64,000 nt of DNA. Source: Bryobacteraceae bacterium (GTDB taxonomy: Bacteria > Acidobacteriota > Terriglobia > Bryobacterales > Bryobacteraceae). Positions 23,108 to 31,276 of this stretch are shown here, one piece after another. The translations under genes and the position numbers were made by a program. The stretch is from assembly GCA_019748195.1 (NCBI GenBank), contig JAIEPW010000025.1, positions 17,928 through 81,927 on the forward strand, written 5' to 3'. Every line of letters starts with the position of its first letter. The stretch's first letter is position 1. The notes below the pieces were generated by a model. The model had not been told where the DNA came from and did no database searches. It was given only the letters and a program-made list of their open reading frames with translations.

Positions 23108-25681
23108 CTACTCAGTTCTATCCCAGCCCCACTTCAGGAGCGAATGACACGGCCGGGTGAGCGGATCGTCGTAGTGATTGGGGCTGATCCGCACGGAGTA
23201 GCCCAACAGGCCCGTGTTCGAAAGCGGAAACTCTCTTCCAAAGACGTAAACGGAGCCGTGTTGTTCGGCCGCATCTAAGGTGAGCACCTGAGTTTCCTCC
23301 AGATTTCCGTTGACGCCGACGCGTCCCACCACGGCTTCCACCCGGACATCCTGGGGCGTGAGCCCCGCGAGATCGACCACAGCGCGCAACGGAATGGTAG
23401 ATCCGCTCTTCATCTCCCGCTCGGGCGCAGGTCCTACCTGAAGGAAGCTCACATTAGGCCAGCGCTGCGTTACCTCGCGATCCCAGTGCGCGCGGTTGCG
23501 CGCTTCCCTGAAATCGTCCTTGGAAATTTCCTGAAAGCCGGCCAGAGCAGGGTCGTACAACTCGCGGCGGTATTCGTCCACCATGCGCTGGCAATTGAAC
23601 TGGGAGCTGACCTCTTTCAACGACGTTTTGACGCGGCGAATCCAGGCGTGGGGTACACCTTTGTCGCGTTCCTCGTAGTAAAGCGGGACGACCTCGTTTT
23701 CAAGGAGCGAGTACAGCGAAAGCGCGTGGACCTCGTCCTGATCGGAACCATAACCCTCGCGATCACCGATGGCCCATCCGCCCACGTTGGAAGCGGCCTC
23801 GTCGAACCATCCGTCGAGCACGCTGAGATTCAATCCGCCGTTCAGGCCGGCCTTCATGCCGCTGGTGCCGCAAGCCTCTTCCAGCCGCCGGGGCGTATTC
23901 AGCCACAGATCGCAGGCTTGCACCATCTCACGGGCGATATGAATTCCGTAGTCTTCCAGGAAAATAACGTGATTTGCCAGTTCCGGATCGCGCGAGTACT
24001 GCACGATCTGCTGGATCAACGTCTTGCCGGGCAGATCCTTGGGGTGGGCCTTGCCCGCGATGATGATCTGTACGGGCCGCCCGGGATTGGTGAGGATGCG
24101 CCGCAGGCGGTCCAGATCGCGGAACAGCAGGGTGGCGCGCTTGTAGGTGGCGAACCGACGCGCGAAACCGATGGTCAGGGCCTCGGGGTCGAAGATCTCG
24201 TTCAACCGCCGGACTTCAATGGCGGGCGCGTTGCGCCGGGTGGCGTTGAACACGGCGTGGTGCCGCACGAAATTCACCAAACGCCGCTTTCGCGTGCGCT
24301 TCACTTCCCACAGCTCCTGGTTGGGGATTTCTTCGACGGCGTCCCAAACACCGGGAGCGGCGTGCTCTTCGCGCCAATCCGGCTGCAAGTAGCGATCGTA
24401 GAGTTTGGCCAGGTCGGCGCTGATCCAGGTGGGCAGATGAACGCCGTTGGTGACGGACGTGATCGGCACCTCCCACACGGGAAGCCGCGGCCAGAGGTTC
24501 TGCCACAGTTCCTGCGACACCGCCCGGTGCAGCCGGCTGACGGCGTTGCGCAGCGCCGAGGTTTTCAGCGCCAGCACGGCCATCGAGAAATGCCCGTCGC
24601 GGCCGTTGTGACCGAGGAGCAGAAATTCTTCCAGCGAGATTCCGGCGTCGCGGCAGTAATCGGCGAAGAACTCCTGCATCAGCGAAAGGTCGAACACGTC
24701 GATTCCGGCAGGGACGGACGTATGGGTGGTGAAGATGTTGTTGGTGCGGGACGCCGTCAACGCCTCTTCCATGCTCAAGCCGTGTTCCGCCATCAGCAGG
24801 CGAATGCGTTCGATCGCCAGGAACGCGGAGTGGCCCTCGTTCATGTGATAGACGGCCGGTTGGATGCCAAGCTGTTTCAGCGCCCGCAAGCCGCCGATTC
24901 CGAGCACGATCTCCTGGCGCATCCGGGTGTAGGCATCACCGCCGTACAAATGATCCGTGATGTCGCGATGCAACGGATTCTCATTGTCCGGGATGTTGGT
25001 GTCCAGCAGGTACAACTGCACCCGGCCGACGTTGATATGCCACACCTTGACCGCGACCGAGCCGGTGGGCAGCGACACATGGACAATCACTTCCCTGCCG
25101 TCCTTGTCGTGGACGGGCGACACTGGAAGCGAATAGAAGTCGTTCACCGGGTTGCGCTCCTGCTGCCAGCCGTCGGGATTCAGCGACTGCTGCAGGTAAC
25201 CGCGCTGATAAAGCAGCCCGACCCCCACCAACGGGATCCTGGCGTCGCTCGCCGACTTCAGATGATCGCCGGAGAGCACTCCCAGGCCACCCGAATAGAT
25301 CGGCATGCAATCCAGCAGGCCGTACTCCATGGAGAAGTAGGCCACCAGGCGATCGCGGCGCGGCTGCGCGCTCATGTAGTCGTCATAGCGCTCGCAGGCA
25401 CGTTTGTAGAAGGCAAGGTAGCGCGGGTCGGCCGCGGCGCGTTCCAGTGTCTCCTGCGGAACGCGGCCCAGCATCAGCACCGGGTTGTGGTTCGTCGCTT
25501 CCCACAAGTTCTGGTCCAACCGCCAGAACAACGAGCGAACGACGTAATCCCAGCTCCAGAGCAGATTAAAGGCCAGCTCGGAAAGACGCTCGATGGGAGG
25601 GGGGAGTCCGGGCCGGACCAAGAACTCCTGTTGGGGAATAATCTGGAAGGACATTCGAAGAATCGGCTGCTGGGCGCTCAC
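23108..25681 (-). CDS. glgP: Alpha-glucan phosphorylase (short GlgP type)
   Basis: 857 residues from GTG 25681, or 848 from ATG 25654. It matches the archaeal/bacterial short alpha-glucan phosphorylases: an N-terminal LSELAFNLLWSWD block, GGLGVLSGDHLKSASD, HMNEGHSAF, and the pyridoxal-phosphate region ending GTSGMKAGLNGGLN with its Lys. It releases glucose-1-phosphate from glycogen-like polymers in the cytoplasm. No other glycogen gene is close; it diverges from egtB with 128 bases between. The C-terminal 100 residues form a beta-rich extension (VDLAGLTPQDVRVEAVVGRV) not needed for the core reaction, which is common in this subfamily. Confidence 0.92.
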   Translation of the reverse strand: MSAQQPILRMSFQIIPQQEFLVRPGLPPPIERLSELAFNLLWSWDYVVRSLFWRLDQNLWEATNHNPVLMLGRVPQETLERAAADPRYLAFYKRACERYDDYMSAQPRRDRLVAYFSMEYGLLDCMPIYSGGLGVLSGDHLKSASDARIPLVGVGLLYQRGYLQQSLNPDGWQQERNPVNDFYSLPVSPVHDKDGREVIVHVSLPTGSVAVKVWHINVGRVQLYLLDTNIPDNENPLHRDITDHLYGGDAYTRMRQEIVLGIGGLRALKQLGIQPAVYHMNEGHSAFLAIERIRLLMAEHGLSMEEALTASRTNNIFTTHTSVPAGIDVFDLSLMQEFFADYCRDAGISLEEFLLLGHNGRDGHFSMAVLALKTSALRNAVSRLHRAVSQELWQNLWPRLPVWEVPITSVTNGVHLPTWISADLAKLYDRYLQPDWREEHAAPGVWDAVEEIPNQELWEVKRTRKRRLVNFVRHHAVFNATRRNAPAIEVRRLNEIFDPEALTIGFARRFATYKRATLLFRDLDRLRRILTNPGRPVQIIIAGKAHPKDLPGKTLIQQIVQYSRDPELANHVIFLEDYGIHIAREMVQACDLWLNTPRRLEEACGTSGMKAGLNGGLNLSVLDGWFDEAASNVGGWAIGDREGYGSDQDEVHALSLYSLLENEVVPLYYEERDKGVPHAWIRRVKTSLKEVSSQFNCQRMVDEYRRELYDPALAGFQEISKDDFREARNRAHWDREVTQRWPNVSFLQVGPAPEREMKSGSTIPLRAVVDLAGLTPQDVRVEAVVGRVGVNGNLEETQVLTLDAAEQHGSVYVFGREFPLSNTGLLGYSVRISPNHYDDPLTRPCHSLLKWGWDRTE

Positions 25682-25809
25682 AAGGCCGTCCCAACATTCC
25701 TACAATAACAGACAGAAGTCGCCAGCGTACGGGCCGCATCCTGGGCGGGGTCGCCGTCATCAGAAACTGCGGAGCTGGAGTACGTGCCAGATGCCGGATC
25801 GCGAGCAAG

Positions 25810-27012
25810 ATGACTCCTACGTACCCCACACTCCTGTCTGCCGCCCCTGCCCGAGCCGCTCGCCTGGCCGTTGTGCGGTCCCGCACGGATGACCTGTTCG
25901 ATCTCATTTCCGAACGCGTTCTGCTGGAGCGTCCCGTTCCGGAACGTCACCGCCTGATCTTCTACCTGGGACACCTGGAAGCCTTTGACTGGAACCTGAT
26001 GTGCCGCCGGGGCTTGGGTTTGGAGTCGTTTCATGCTGAGTTCGACCGGCTGTTCGAGTTCGGAATCGATCCGCCCAAGGGACAACAGCCGGTGGACATG
26101 CCGTCCGATTGGCCTGCCGTTGAATTCGTCTGCAAATACAACGCCAAAGTCCGGCAGCTAATCGACGATGTGCTGGACCGTGTGCCGGACCCGCTGTTCG
26201 ATGTCGCGGTGGAACACCGTCTGATGCACGCGGAGACACTTTGCTATCTACTGCACAACCTCGCCTTGGGGTTGAAGCGTAAACCCGTGGATGTGTCGTA
26301 TCGCACAACGGGCGCCGTTCCCGTCGCGGAGTGGAGGACGGTGCCCGGCGGCATTGCCACCCTCGGCAAGCGACGGAGTGAAGGCTTCGGCTGGGACAAC
26401 GAGTTCCCTGAGCGCCTGGTCCAGGTGCCGGAGTTCACCATTCGCCGCCATAAGATCACCAACGCGGAGTATCTGGAGTTCGTCGACGCGGGCAATCCCG
26501 CGCCGCGCTTCTGGACCCGCCGGGACGGACAGTGGTTCTGGCGCGGCATGTTCGAGGAAATCCCGCTGCCTCTGAACTGGCCTGTCTGGACCACGCAGGA
26601 GCAGGCTTCGCGATTCGCGGCGTGGAAGGGGGCTCGGCTACCCACGGAAGCGGAATATCACCGCGCGGCCGAGGGCAGCCCGACGCTGATACCGGCCCGG
26701 TCGGCCGATTTCGCCACATGGGATCCCATTCCCGTGGACGCGGAAGCGGAAACCAGCAGCGCACACGGAGTCGAGCAACTGGCCGGCAACGGCTGGGAAT
26801 GGACCGAGACCGTCTTCGGCCCTTTCCCCGGCTTCGAGCCGTTCTCCTTTTATCCCGGCTATTCAGCCGATTTTTTCGATGAGGCACACTACGTCATGAA
26901 GGGAGCATCGCCGCGCACGGCCGCCTGCTTCCTTCGCCGGAGTTTCCGGAACTGGTTCCGCACCGACTACCCATACGCGTTCGCCGGGTTCCGCCTGGCG
27001 AAGGCGGATTGA
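25810..27012 (+). CDS. egtB: Ergothioneine biosynthesis protein EgtB-like iron sulfoxide synthase
   Basis: 400 residues with the two-domain EgtB plan. The DinB-like N-terminal domain supplies three candidate iron ligands in the expected arrangement: His55 (GHLE) and the pair His136/His140 in EHRLMHAET. The C-terminal formylglycine-generating-enzyme-like domain (about 175-400) shows LPTEAEYHRAA, GNGWEWTETVFGPFPGF and GFRLAKAD. EgtB couples trimethylhistidine to cysteine or gamma-glutamylcysteine using O2. The methyltransferase EgtD follows 12 bases later. Genes egtA, egtC and egtE are not in the window, so the thiol donor is unclear. Confidence 0.85.
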   Translation: MTPTYPTLLSAAPARAARLAVVRSRTDDLFDLISERVLLERPVPERHRLIFYLGHLEAFDWNLMCRRGLGLESFHAEFDRLFEFGIDPPKGQQPVDMPSDWPAVEFVCKYNAKVRQLIDDVLDRVPDPLFDVAVEHRLMHAETLCYLLHNLALGLKRKPVDVSYRTTGAVPVAEWRTVPGGIATLGKRRSEGFGWDNEFPERLVQVPEFTIRRHKITNAEYLEFVDAGNPAPRFWTRRDGQWFWRGMFEEIPLPLNWPVWTTQEQASRFAAWKGARLPTEAEYHRAAEGSPTLIPARSADFATWDPIPVDAEAETSSAHGVEQLAGNGWEWTETVFGPFPGFEPFSFYPGYSADFFDEAHYVMKGASPRTAACFLRRSFRNWFRTDYPYAFAGFRLAKAD

Positions 27013-27024
27013 AGAGGGTGATTC

Positions 27025-27942
27025 ATGGACAACGATTTCGCCGCGGCCGTGCGCCACGGCTTGAGCAAACCGCGGAAAGAGCTACCGTCGCGCTTTCTCT
27101 ACGACGACCTGGGGACTGCGCTGTTTGAAGCCATCACGCATCTGCCTGAGTACGGTCTTACGAGGGCGGACGAAGGCTTGCTGTGCGGCCTCGCGACCGA
27201 GCTTCCATCCTCCTTCCGGCTGGTGGTGGAACTCGGCAGCGGCACGGGATCGAAAACAAGGCCGGTGCTGAAGGCGTTGTCGCGCGGCGGGGAGGTTCGC
27301 TACTCGCCGGTGGACGTATCGGCGGCGGCGCTGGCGAAGTGCCGCCGCGAGCTGGGCGAAATCGCGGAGATCACGCCGCTGCGGGATTCGTATCTGGCGG
27401 GTCTGGAACAGGCGCGCCGAACCCGCCGCCGGAGCGAGCCGATTCTGGTTCTCTTTCTCGGAAGCACGATCGGCAATTTCGATCCCGCATGCCGCCAGGA
27501 CTTCCTGCGCGGCGTTCGCGCGCAACTGGAACCGGGAGACGCGCTGCTGATCGGATTCGACCTGGTGAAGCCGGTGGAGCAATTGCTCGCCGCGTACGAC
27601 GATCCCACCGGGGTTACGGCGGCGTTCAATCGCAACCTGCTGGGGAGGGTGAATCGCGAGCTGGGCGGCACGTTCCGGCTGGAGCACTTTGCTCATGAGG
27701 CTCGCTACGACGCGCGGGAACAGCGGATCGAAATGCACTTGCGATCCCAGGCGCGCGAGACGGTGCACGCTGCCGGCATGGAATTCGCCTTTGAGCGAGG
27801 CGAGACGATCTGGACCGAGTCCTCGTACAAGTTCCAGCTCGAGCAGACGCTGCGTCTCGCGACGGAATGCGGCTTCCGGCCTGAATGCCACTGGGTGGAC
27901 GAGGAGTGGCCATTTGCGGAATGCTATTGGAGCGCGGAGTAA
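27025..27942 (+). CDS. egtD: L-histidine N-alpha-methyltransferase EgtD
   Basis: 305 residues. A GAGGG ribosome-binding site precedes the ATG. The family hallmarks are present: KPRKELPSRFLYDDLGTALFE near the N-terminus, VELGSGTGSKT as the SAM-binding loop, FLGSTIGNF and a C-terminal ESSYKFQLEQ, whose Tyr and neighbouring residues bind histidine in EgtD. It methylates histidine three times to hercynine. Lying between egtB and a complete ABC importer of the betaine type, and only 3 bases from the latter, it ties that transporter to a trimethylammonium compound. Confidence 0.9.
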   Translation: MDNDFAAAVRHGLSKPRKELPSRFLYDDLGTALFEAITHLPEYGLTRADEGLLCGLATELPSSFRLVVELGSGTGSKTRPVLKALSRGGEVRYSPVDVSAAALAKCRRELGEIAEITPLRDSYLAGLEQARRTRRRSEPILVLFLGSTIGNFDPACRQDFLRGVRAQLEPGDALLIGFDLVKPVEQLLAAYDDPTGVTAAFNRNLLGRVNRELGGTFRLEHFAHEARYDAREQRIEMHLRSQARETVHAAGMEFAFERGETIWTESSYKFQLEQTLRLATECGFRPECHWVDEEWPFAECYWSAE

Positions 27943-27945
27943 TTG

Positions 27946-28677
27946 ATGGCGGATCCCTTCCTGGAGTTTCGGACCGTATCGTTTCACGCGGGCGGCCGCG
28001 CGATCCTGGACCGGTTGGACTTGAGGGTGGCGCAAGGGGAGGTGCTGGTGCTGCTGGGCCGCAGCGGATCGGGCAAGACCACCGCGCTGAAGCTGGCGAA
28101 CGCTTTGCTGATGCCGTCCGGCGGCGAAGTGATGGTGGAAGGGCGGTCGACCAGGCAATGGAATGCGATCGAGTTGCGCCGCCGGACCGGCTACGTGATC
28201 CAGGAGACCGGCCTATTGCCGCACCTTACGGTGGGCGAAAATGTCGGGCTGGTGCCGCGGATCCGCGGCGCGGAAGCGAACCCGGAACGCATACGCGGCC
28301 TGCTGGACCTGGTAGGGCTTCCCGCGGAGTTCGCCGGGAGATATCCCCGGCAGTTATCCGGCGGGCAGCGGCAGCGAGCGGGCGTCGCGCGAGCACTTGC
28401 GGCCGATCCGCGGCTGCTACTGTTCGACGAGCCGTTCGGCGCGCTCGATCCCGTGACGCGTTTCGAGTTGCAGAACGAGTTCCGCGCCCTGCAGCAACGG
28501 CTGAGGAAGACCGCGATTTTTGTCACGCACGACCTGCGCGAGGCGCTGCGGCTGGGCGATCGGATCGCGCTGCTGCACAACGGCCGGTTGGAAGTGAATT
28601 GCGCGGCCGCGGAGTTCCGGCACGCCGCCACCCCGGAAGCCTCGGCGTTTCTGGCCGCGTTCCGAGGGGACATCTGA
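27946..28677 (+). CDS. ABC transporter ATPase, OpuCA/EgtV-like
   Basis: 243 residues from ATG 27946 (an immediately preceding TTG is also in frame). Walker A GRSGSGKTT, Q-loop VIQETGLLPHLTVGENV, signature LSGGQRQR and Walker B LLLFDEPFGALD are complete and closest in style to quaternary-amine transporter ATPases. Unlike OpuCA or ProV it has no C-terminal CBS pair, so osmotic gating through that module is absent. It forms an importer with the permease and binding lipoprotein downstream; spacing is 1 base to the permease. Confidence 0.87.
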   Translation: MADPFLEFRTVSFHAGGRAILDRLDLRVAQGEVLVLLGRSGSGKTTALKLANALLMPSGGEVMVEGRSTRQWNAIELRRRTGYVIQETGLLPHLTVGENVGLVPRIRGAEANPERIRGLLDLVGLPAEFAGRYPRQLSGGQRQRAGVARALAADPRLLLFDEPFGALDPVTRFELQNEFRALQQRLRKTAIFVTHDLREALRLGDRIALLHNGRLEVNCAAAEFRHAATPEASAFLAAFRGDI

Positions 28678-28678
28678 A

Positions 28679-29293
28679 ATGCGGGAGGGTCTTGCGTCCA
28701 CTGTGCTGCGCCTTTCGGGCGAACACTTGCTGTTGGTGCTGGTGGCTGTAACCGCGGGGGTGCTGATCGCCGTACCGGCCGGCGTCTTCCTGACGCGGCG
28801 CGAATCCTGGCGAGCGCCCCTGCTGCTGGCTGCCAACGTGGTGCAGACGATCCCCAGCCTGGCTCTTTTCGGGTTCCTGATTCCCGTGCCTTTTATTGGC
28901 GGCATCGGGAAGGGAACGGCGCTGGTCGCGCTGATTCTTTATGCGCTGCTGCCGATTCTGAGAAACACGCTGGCCGGCATTCTCGCGGTGGATGCCGCGG
29001 TTCGCGAATCGGCGGTTGCGATGGGGATGACGGACGGGCAGCTCTTGCGGATCGTGGAGTTGCCGCTGGCGGCTCGCACCATCCTGGCGGGCGTGCGGAT
29101 CGCCGCGGTGACCACCGTGGGAACTGCTACCATTGCGGCGGCGGTGGGCGGCGGCGGACTGGGCGATCTGATCTTCCGCGGGATCGCGACCGTGGACACA
29201 ACGCTGATCCTGGCCGGCGCGCTGCCGGCCGCGGGGCTCGCGCTGGCCATCGATGGAGGGCTGGGTTGGATCGAAGGCAGATTCTCGCGGTAG
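28679..29293 (+). CDS. ABC transporter permease, OpuCB/EgtU-membrane-domain-like
   Basis: 204 residues with about five transmembrane helices. The conserved EAA loop (AAVRESAVAMGMTDGQLLRIVELPLA, here about residues 102-127) and the upstream TIPSLALFGFLIP segment are typical of betaine/choline/ergothioneine-type permeases. It is a stand-alone membrane domain, whereas in characterised EgtU the membrane domain is fused to the binding domain. The last 28 bases overlap the start of the binding-protein gene. Confidence 0.87.
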   Translation: MREGLASTVLRLSGEHLLLVLVAVTAGVLIAVPAGVFLTRRESWRAPLLLAANVVQTIPSLALFGFLIPVPFIGGIGKGTALVALILYALLPILRNTLAGILAVDAAVRESAVAMGMTDGQLLRIVELPLAARTILAGVRIAAVTTVGTATIAAAVGGGGLGDLIFRGIATVDTTLILAGALPAAGLALAIDGGLGWIEGRFSR

Positions 29294-30123
29294 CTTTGGG
29301 GCTCGCCGGTTGTGGAGGCGGGCAGCGGGTGCGCGTAGGCTCGAAGAACTTCACCGAACAGTTGATCCTGGGTGAACTGCTGGCGCTGCAGGTGGAGCGC
29401 AAGACCGGCCGGGAAGTGTCGCGCCGGCTGAACCTGGGCGGAACGCTGGTGGCCACCAAGGCCCTGCAGAGCGGCTCCCTCGATCTTTATCCGGAGTACA
29501 CCGGAACGGCGCTATCGGCGGTGCTGAAGGAAGATCTGGCGGGCGATGCCCGCGCAATTCTGGCCCGGGTCCGCGAGGCGTATCGCGAGCAGTACGCCAT
29601 CGAGTGGCTCGATCCCCTGGGGATCGACAACACCTTCGCCATGGTGGTGCGCGGCGAGGACGCGCGGAAGCTCGGGCTGAAAACCTTGAGCGACGCGGCG
29701 CGCGTGAAGAACTTCTGGAAGCTCGGCGCCGGCTACGAGTTCCAGGAGCGGCGCGACGGCCTGCCCGCGCTGGCCCCCTACGCCATCGCCTGGGCGTCGC
29801 CGGTGCGGACCATGGATCTGGGGCTGCTCTACACCGCCCTGGAACAACAGCAGGTGAATATCGCCGCGGGAAGCGCCACGGACGGGCTGCTGGCGGCGCG
29901 CGACTTCGTGGTGCTGGAAGACGATCGCCGCGTGTTTCCCGCCTACGAAGCCTGTGTCGCGGCGCGTCTGGATGCGCTAGCCGCGAATCCCGGCTTGCGG
30001 GAAGCGCTTTCGGCTCTTTCGGGAAAGCTGTCGAACGAAACGATGCGGCGGCTGAACCTGGAAGTCGACGGCAAGCATCGCGACCCGGCGCAGGTGGCGC
30101 GCGAGTTCGCGGAATCCTTGTGA
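29266..30123 (+). CDS. Substrate-binding lipoprotein, OpuCC/EgtU-binding-domain-like
   Basis: 285 residues from TTG 29266, which overlaps the permease by 28 bases. The signal sequence ends in a lipobox LAGC with Cys16 as lipid anchor. The mature protein has the OpuAC-type blocks VGSKNFTEQLILGELLA, LNLGGTLVATKAL, DLYPEYTGTAL and LGIDNTFAMVV, all characteristic of the betaine/glycine-betaine-binding family. It would capture a quaternary amine at the outer face of the inner membrane. Its position behind egtB-egtD makes ergothioneine or hercynine the favoured ligand, but choline and betaine remain possible. Confidence 0.85.
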   Translation: MDRRQILAVALGLAGCGGGQRVRVGSKNFTEQLILGELLALQVERKTGREVSRRLNLGGTLVATKALQSGSLDLYPEYTGTALSAVLKEDLAGDARAILARVREAYREQYAIEWLDPLGIDNTFAMVVRGEDARKLGLKTLSDAARVKNFWKLGAGYEFQERRDGLPALAPYAIAWASPVRTMDLGLLYTALEQQQVNIAAGSATDGLLAARDFVVLEDDRRVFPAYEACVAARLDALAANPGLREALSALSGKLSNETMRRLNLEVDGKHRDPAQVAREFAESL

Positions 30124-30142
30124 CGGCGTTTATCCTGTAACA

Positions 30143-31102
30143 ATGCCGTTGTTCGATATGGTTGGCGTGGGCCTGAACGCGACCGACACGCTGCTGATCC
30201 TGGAGAAGTTTCCCGCCTACGCCGGCAAGGTCCCGTTTCTCGATGAGATCCTGAGCCCCGGCGGGCAGGTGGCCAGCGCGGTAATCACCGGCGCACGGCT
30301 TGGACTGCGCGCCAAGTACATCGGCACCGTCGGCGATGACCATCGCGGCGTGATCCAGCTCGACAGCCTGAAGGCCAGCGGCGTCGACATCTCCGACGTG
30401 CAAATCCGGAAGAACTGCGCGAATCAGAGCGCCTACATTCTCATTGACCAGACGACGGGCGAACGTACTGTATTATGGCGGCGTCCGGAATGTCTGCGAT
30501 TGCAGCCGGAAGCCATCGCCGAGGAAAAGATCGCCTGCGCGCGCCTGCTGCACATCGACGGGCATGACACCCCGGCCGTCGCCAAGGCGGCAGGCATCGC
30601 CCGGAAGCACAACATTCCGGTGACGGTGGACGTGGACACGATCTATCACGGCTTCGAGCAGGTGCTGCCCAACGTCGATTACCTGATCGCGTCCAGCGAG
30701 TTTCCGGGCCAGTGGACCAGCGAGCGCGATCCCATCAAGGCGCTGGCGATGATTCAGGAGGAGTACGGATTACGCGTGGCCGCGATGACCCTGGGAGCGC
30801 ACGGGGCGCTGGCGCGGAGTGAAGGCCGCTACCATTATTCGCCCGCGTTCGTTGTCAACTGCGTGGACACCACGGGAGCGGGCGACGTATTTCATGGAGC
30901 GTTTTGCTACTCCGTCCTCGCCGGGATGCCGGTGGCGGAGGCGCTGGAGTTCTCAAACGCGATGGCCGCGCTCAACTGCACCGCATTAGGGGCGCGCGGC
31001 CGCATCGCGACCATCGCGGAAGCCCAATCGTTGATCGAGCGGGGGGAACGGCGTACGCACCGGGAGTTCGCGGCGGCGAGTTCAGCAGCCCGGCCTGTTT
31101 GA
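30143..31102 (+). CDS. PfkB-family carbohydrate kinase
   Basis: 319 residues. The N-terminal GGQVASAVITGARLG signature and C-terminal DTTGAGDVFHGAF (catalytic Asp and anion hole) define a ribokinase-type sugar or nucleoside kinase. Glycine- and charge-rich regions between them fit the lid and alpha/beta core. It starts 19 bases after the binding lipoprotein and could be on the same transcript, but no functional link with ergothioneine is evident. Substrate not predictable. Confidence 0.87.
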   Translation: MPLFDMVGVGLNATDTLLILEKFPAYAGKVPFLDEILSPGGQVASAVITGARLGLRAKYIGTVGDDHRGVIQLDSLKASGVDISDVQIRKNCANQSAYILIDQTTGERTVLWRRPECLRLQPEAIAEEKIACARLLHIDGHDTPAVAKAAGIARKHNIPVTVDVDTIYHGFEQVLPNVDYLIASSEFPGQWTSERDPIKALAMIQEEYGLRVAAMTLGAHGALARSEGRYHYSPAFVVNCVDTTGAGDVFHGAFCYSVLAGMPVAEALEFSNAMAALNCTALGARGRIATIAEAQSLIERGERRTHREFAAASSAARPV

Positions 31103-31276
31103 TGAACCCGTGGTTGATGGACCCGGGAAATTCTGGAGACTTATCTTTCGTCTTACTCCGTCATCCTTCCCGCCCCACACGACGATGTTTGTTAAGGTGA
31201 CGCAACTTGCTCCACGGCTGCGAGACGGTTGCACCGCGCGCCCCGGCAAATGACAAACGGAGACGGCCGGCGGCAG

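Noticed and set aside
23486..25708. A 740-codon plus-strand frame
   Set aside because: Antisense to alpha-glucan phosphorylase, which carries all family motifs; the plus frame has none.
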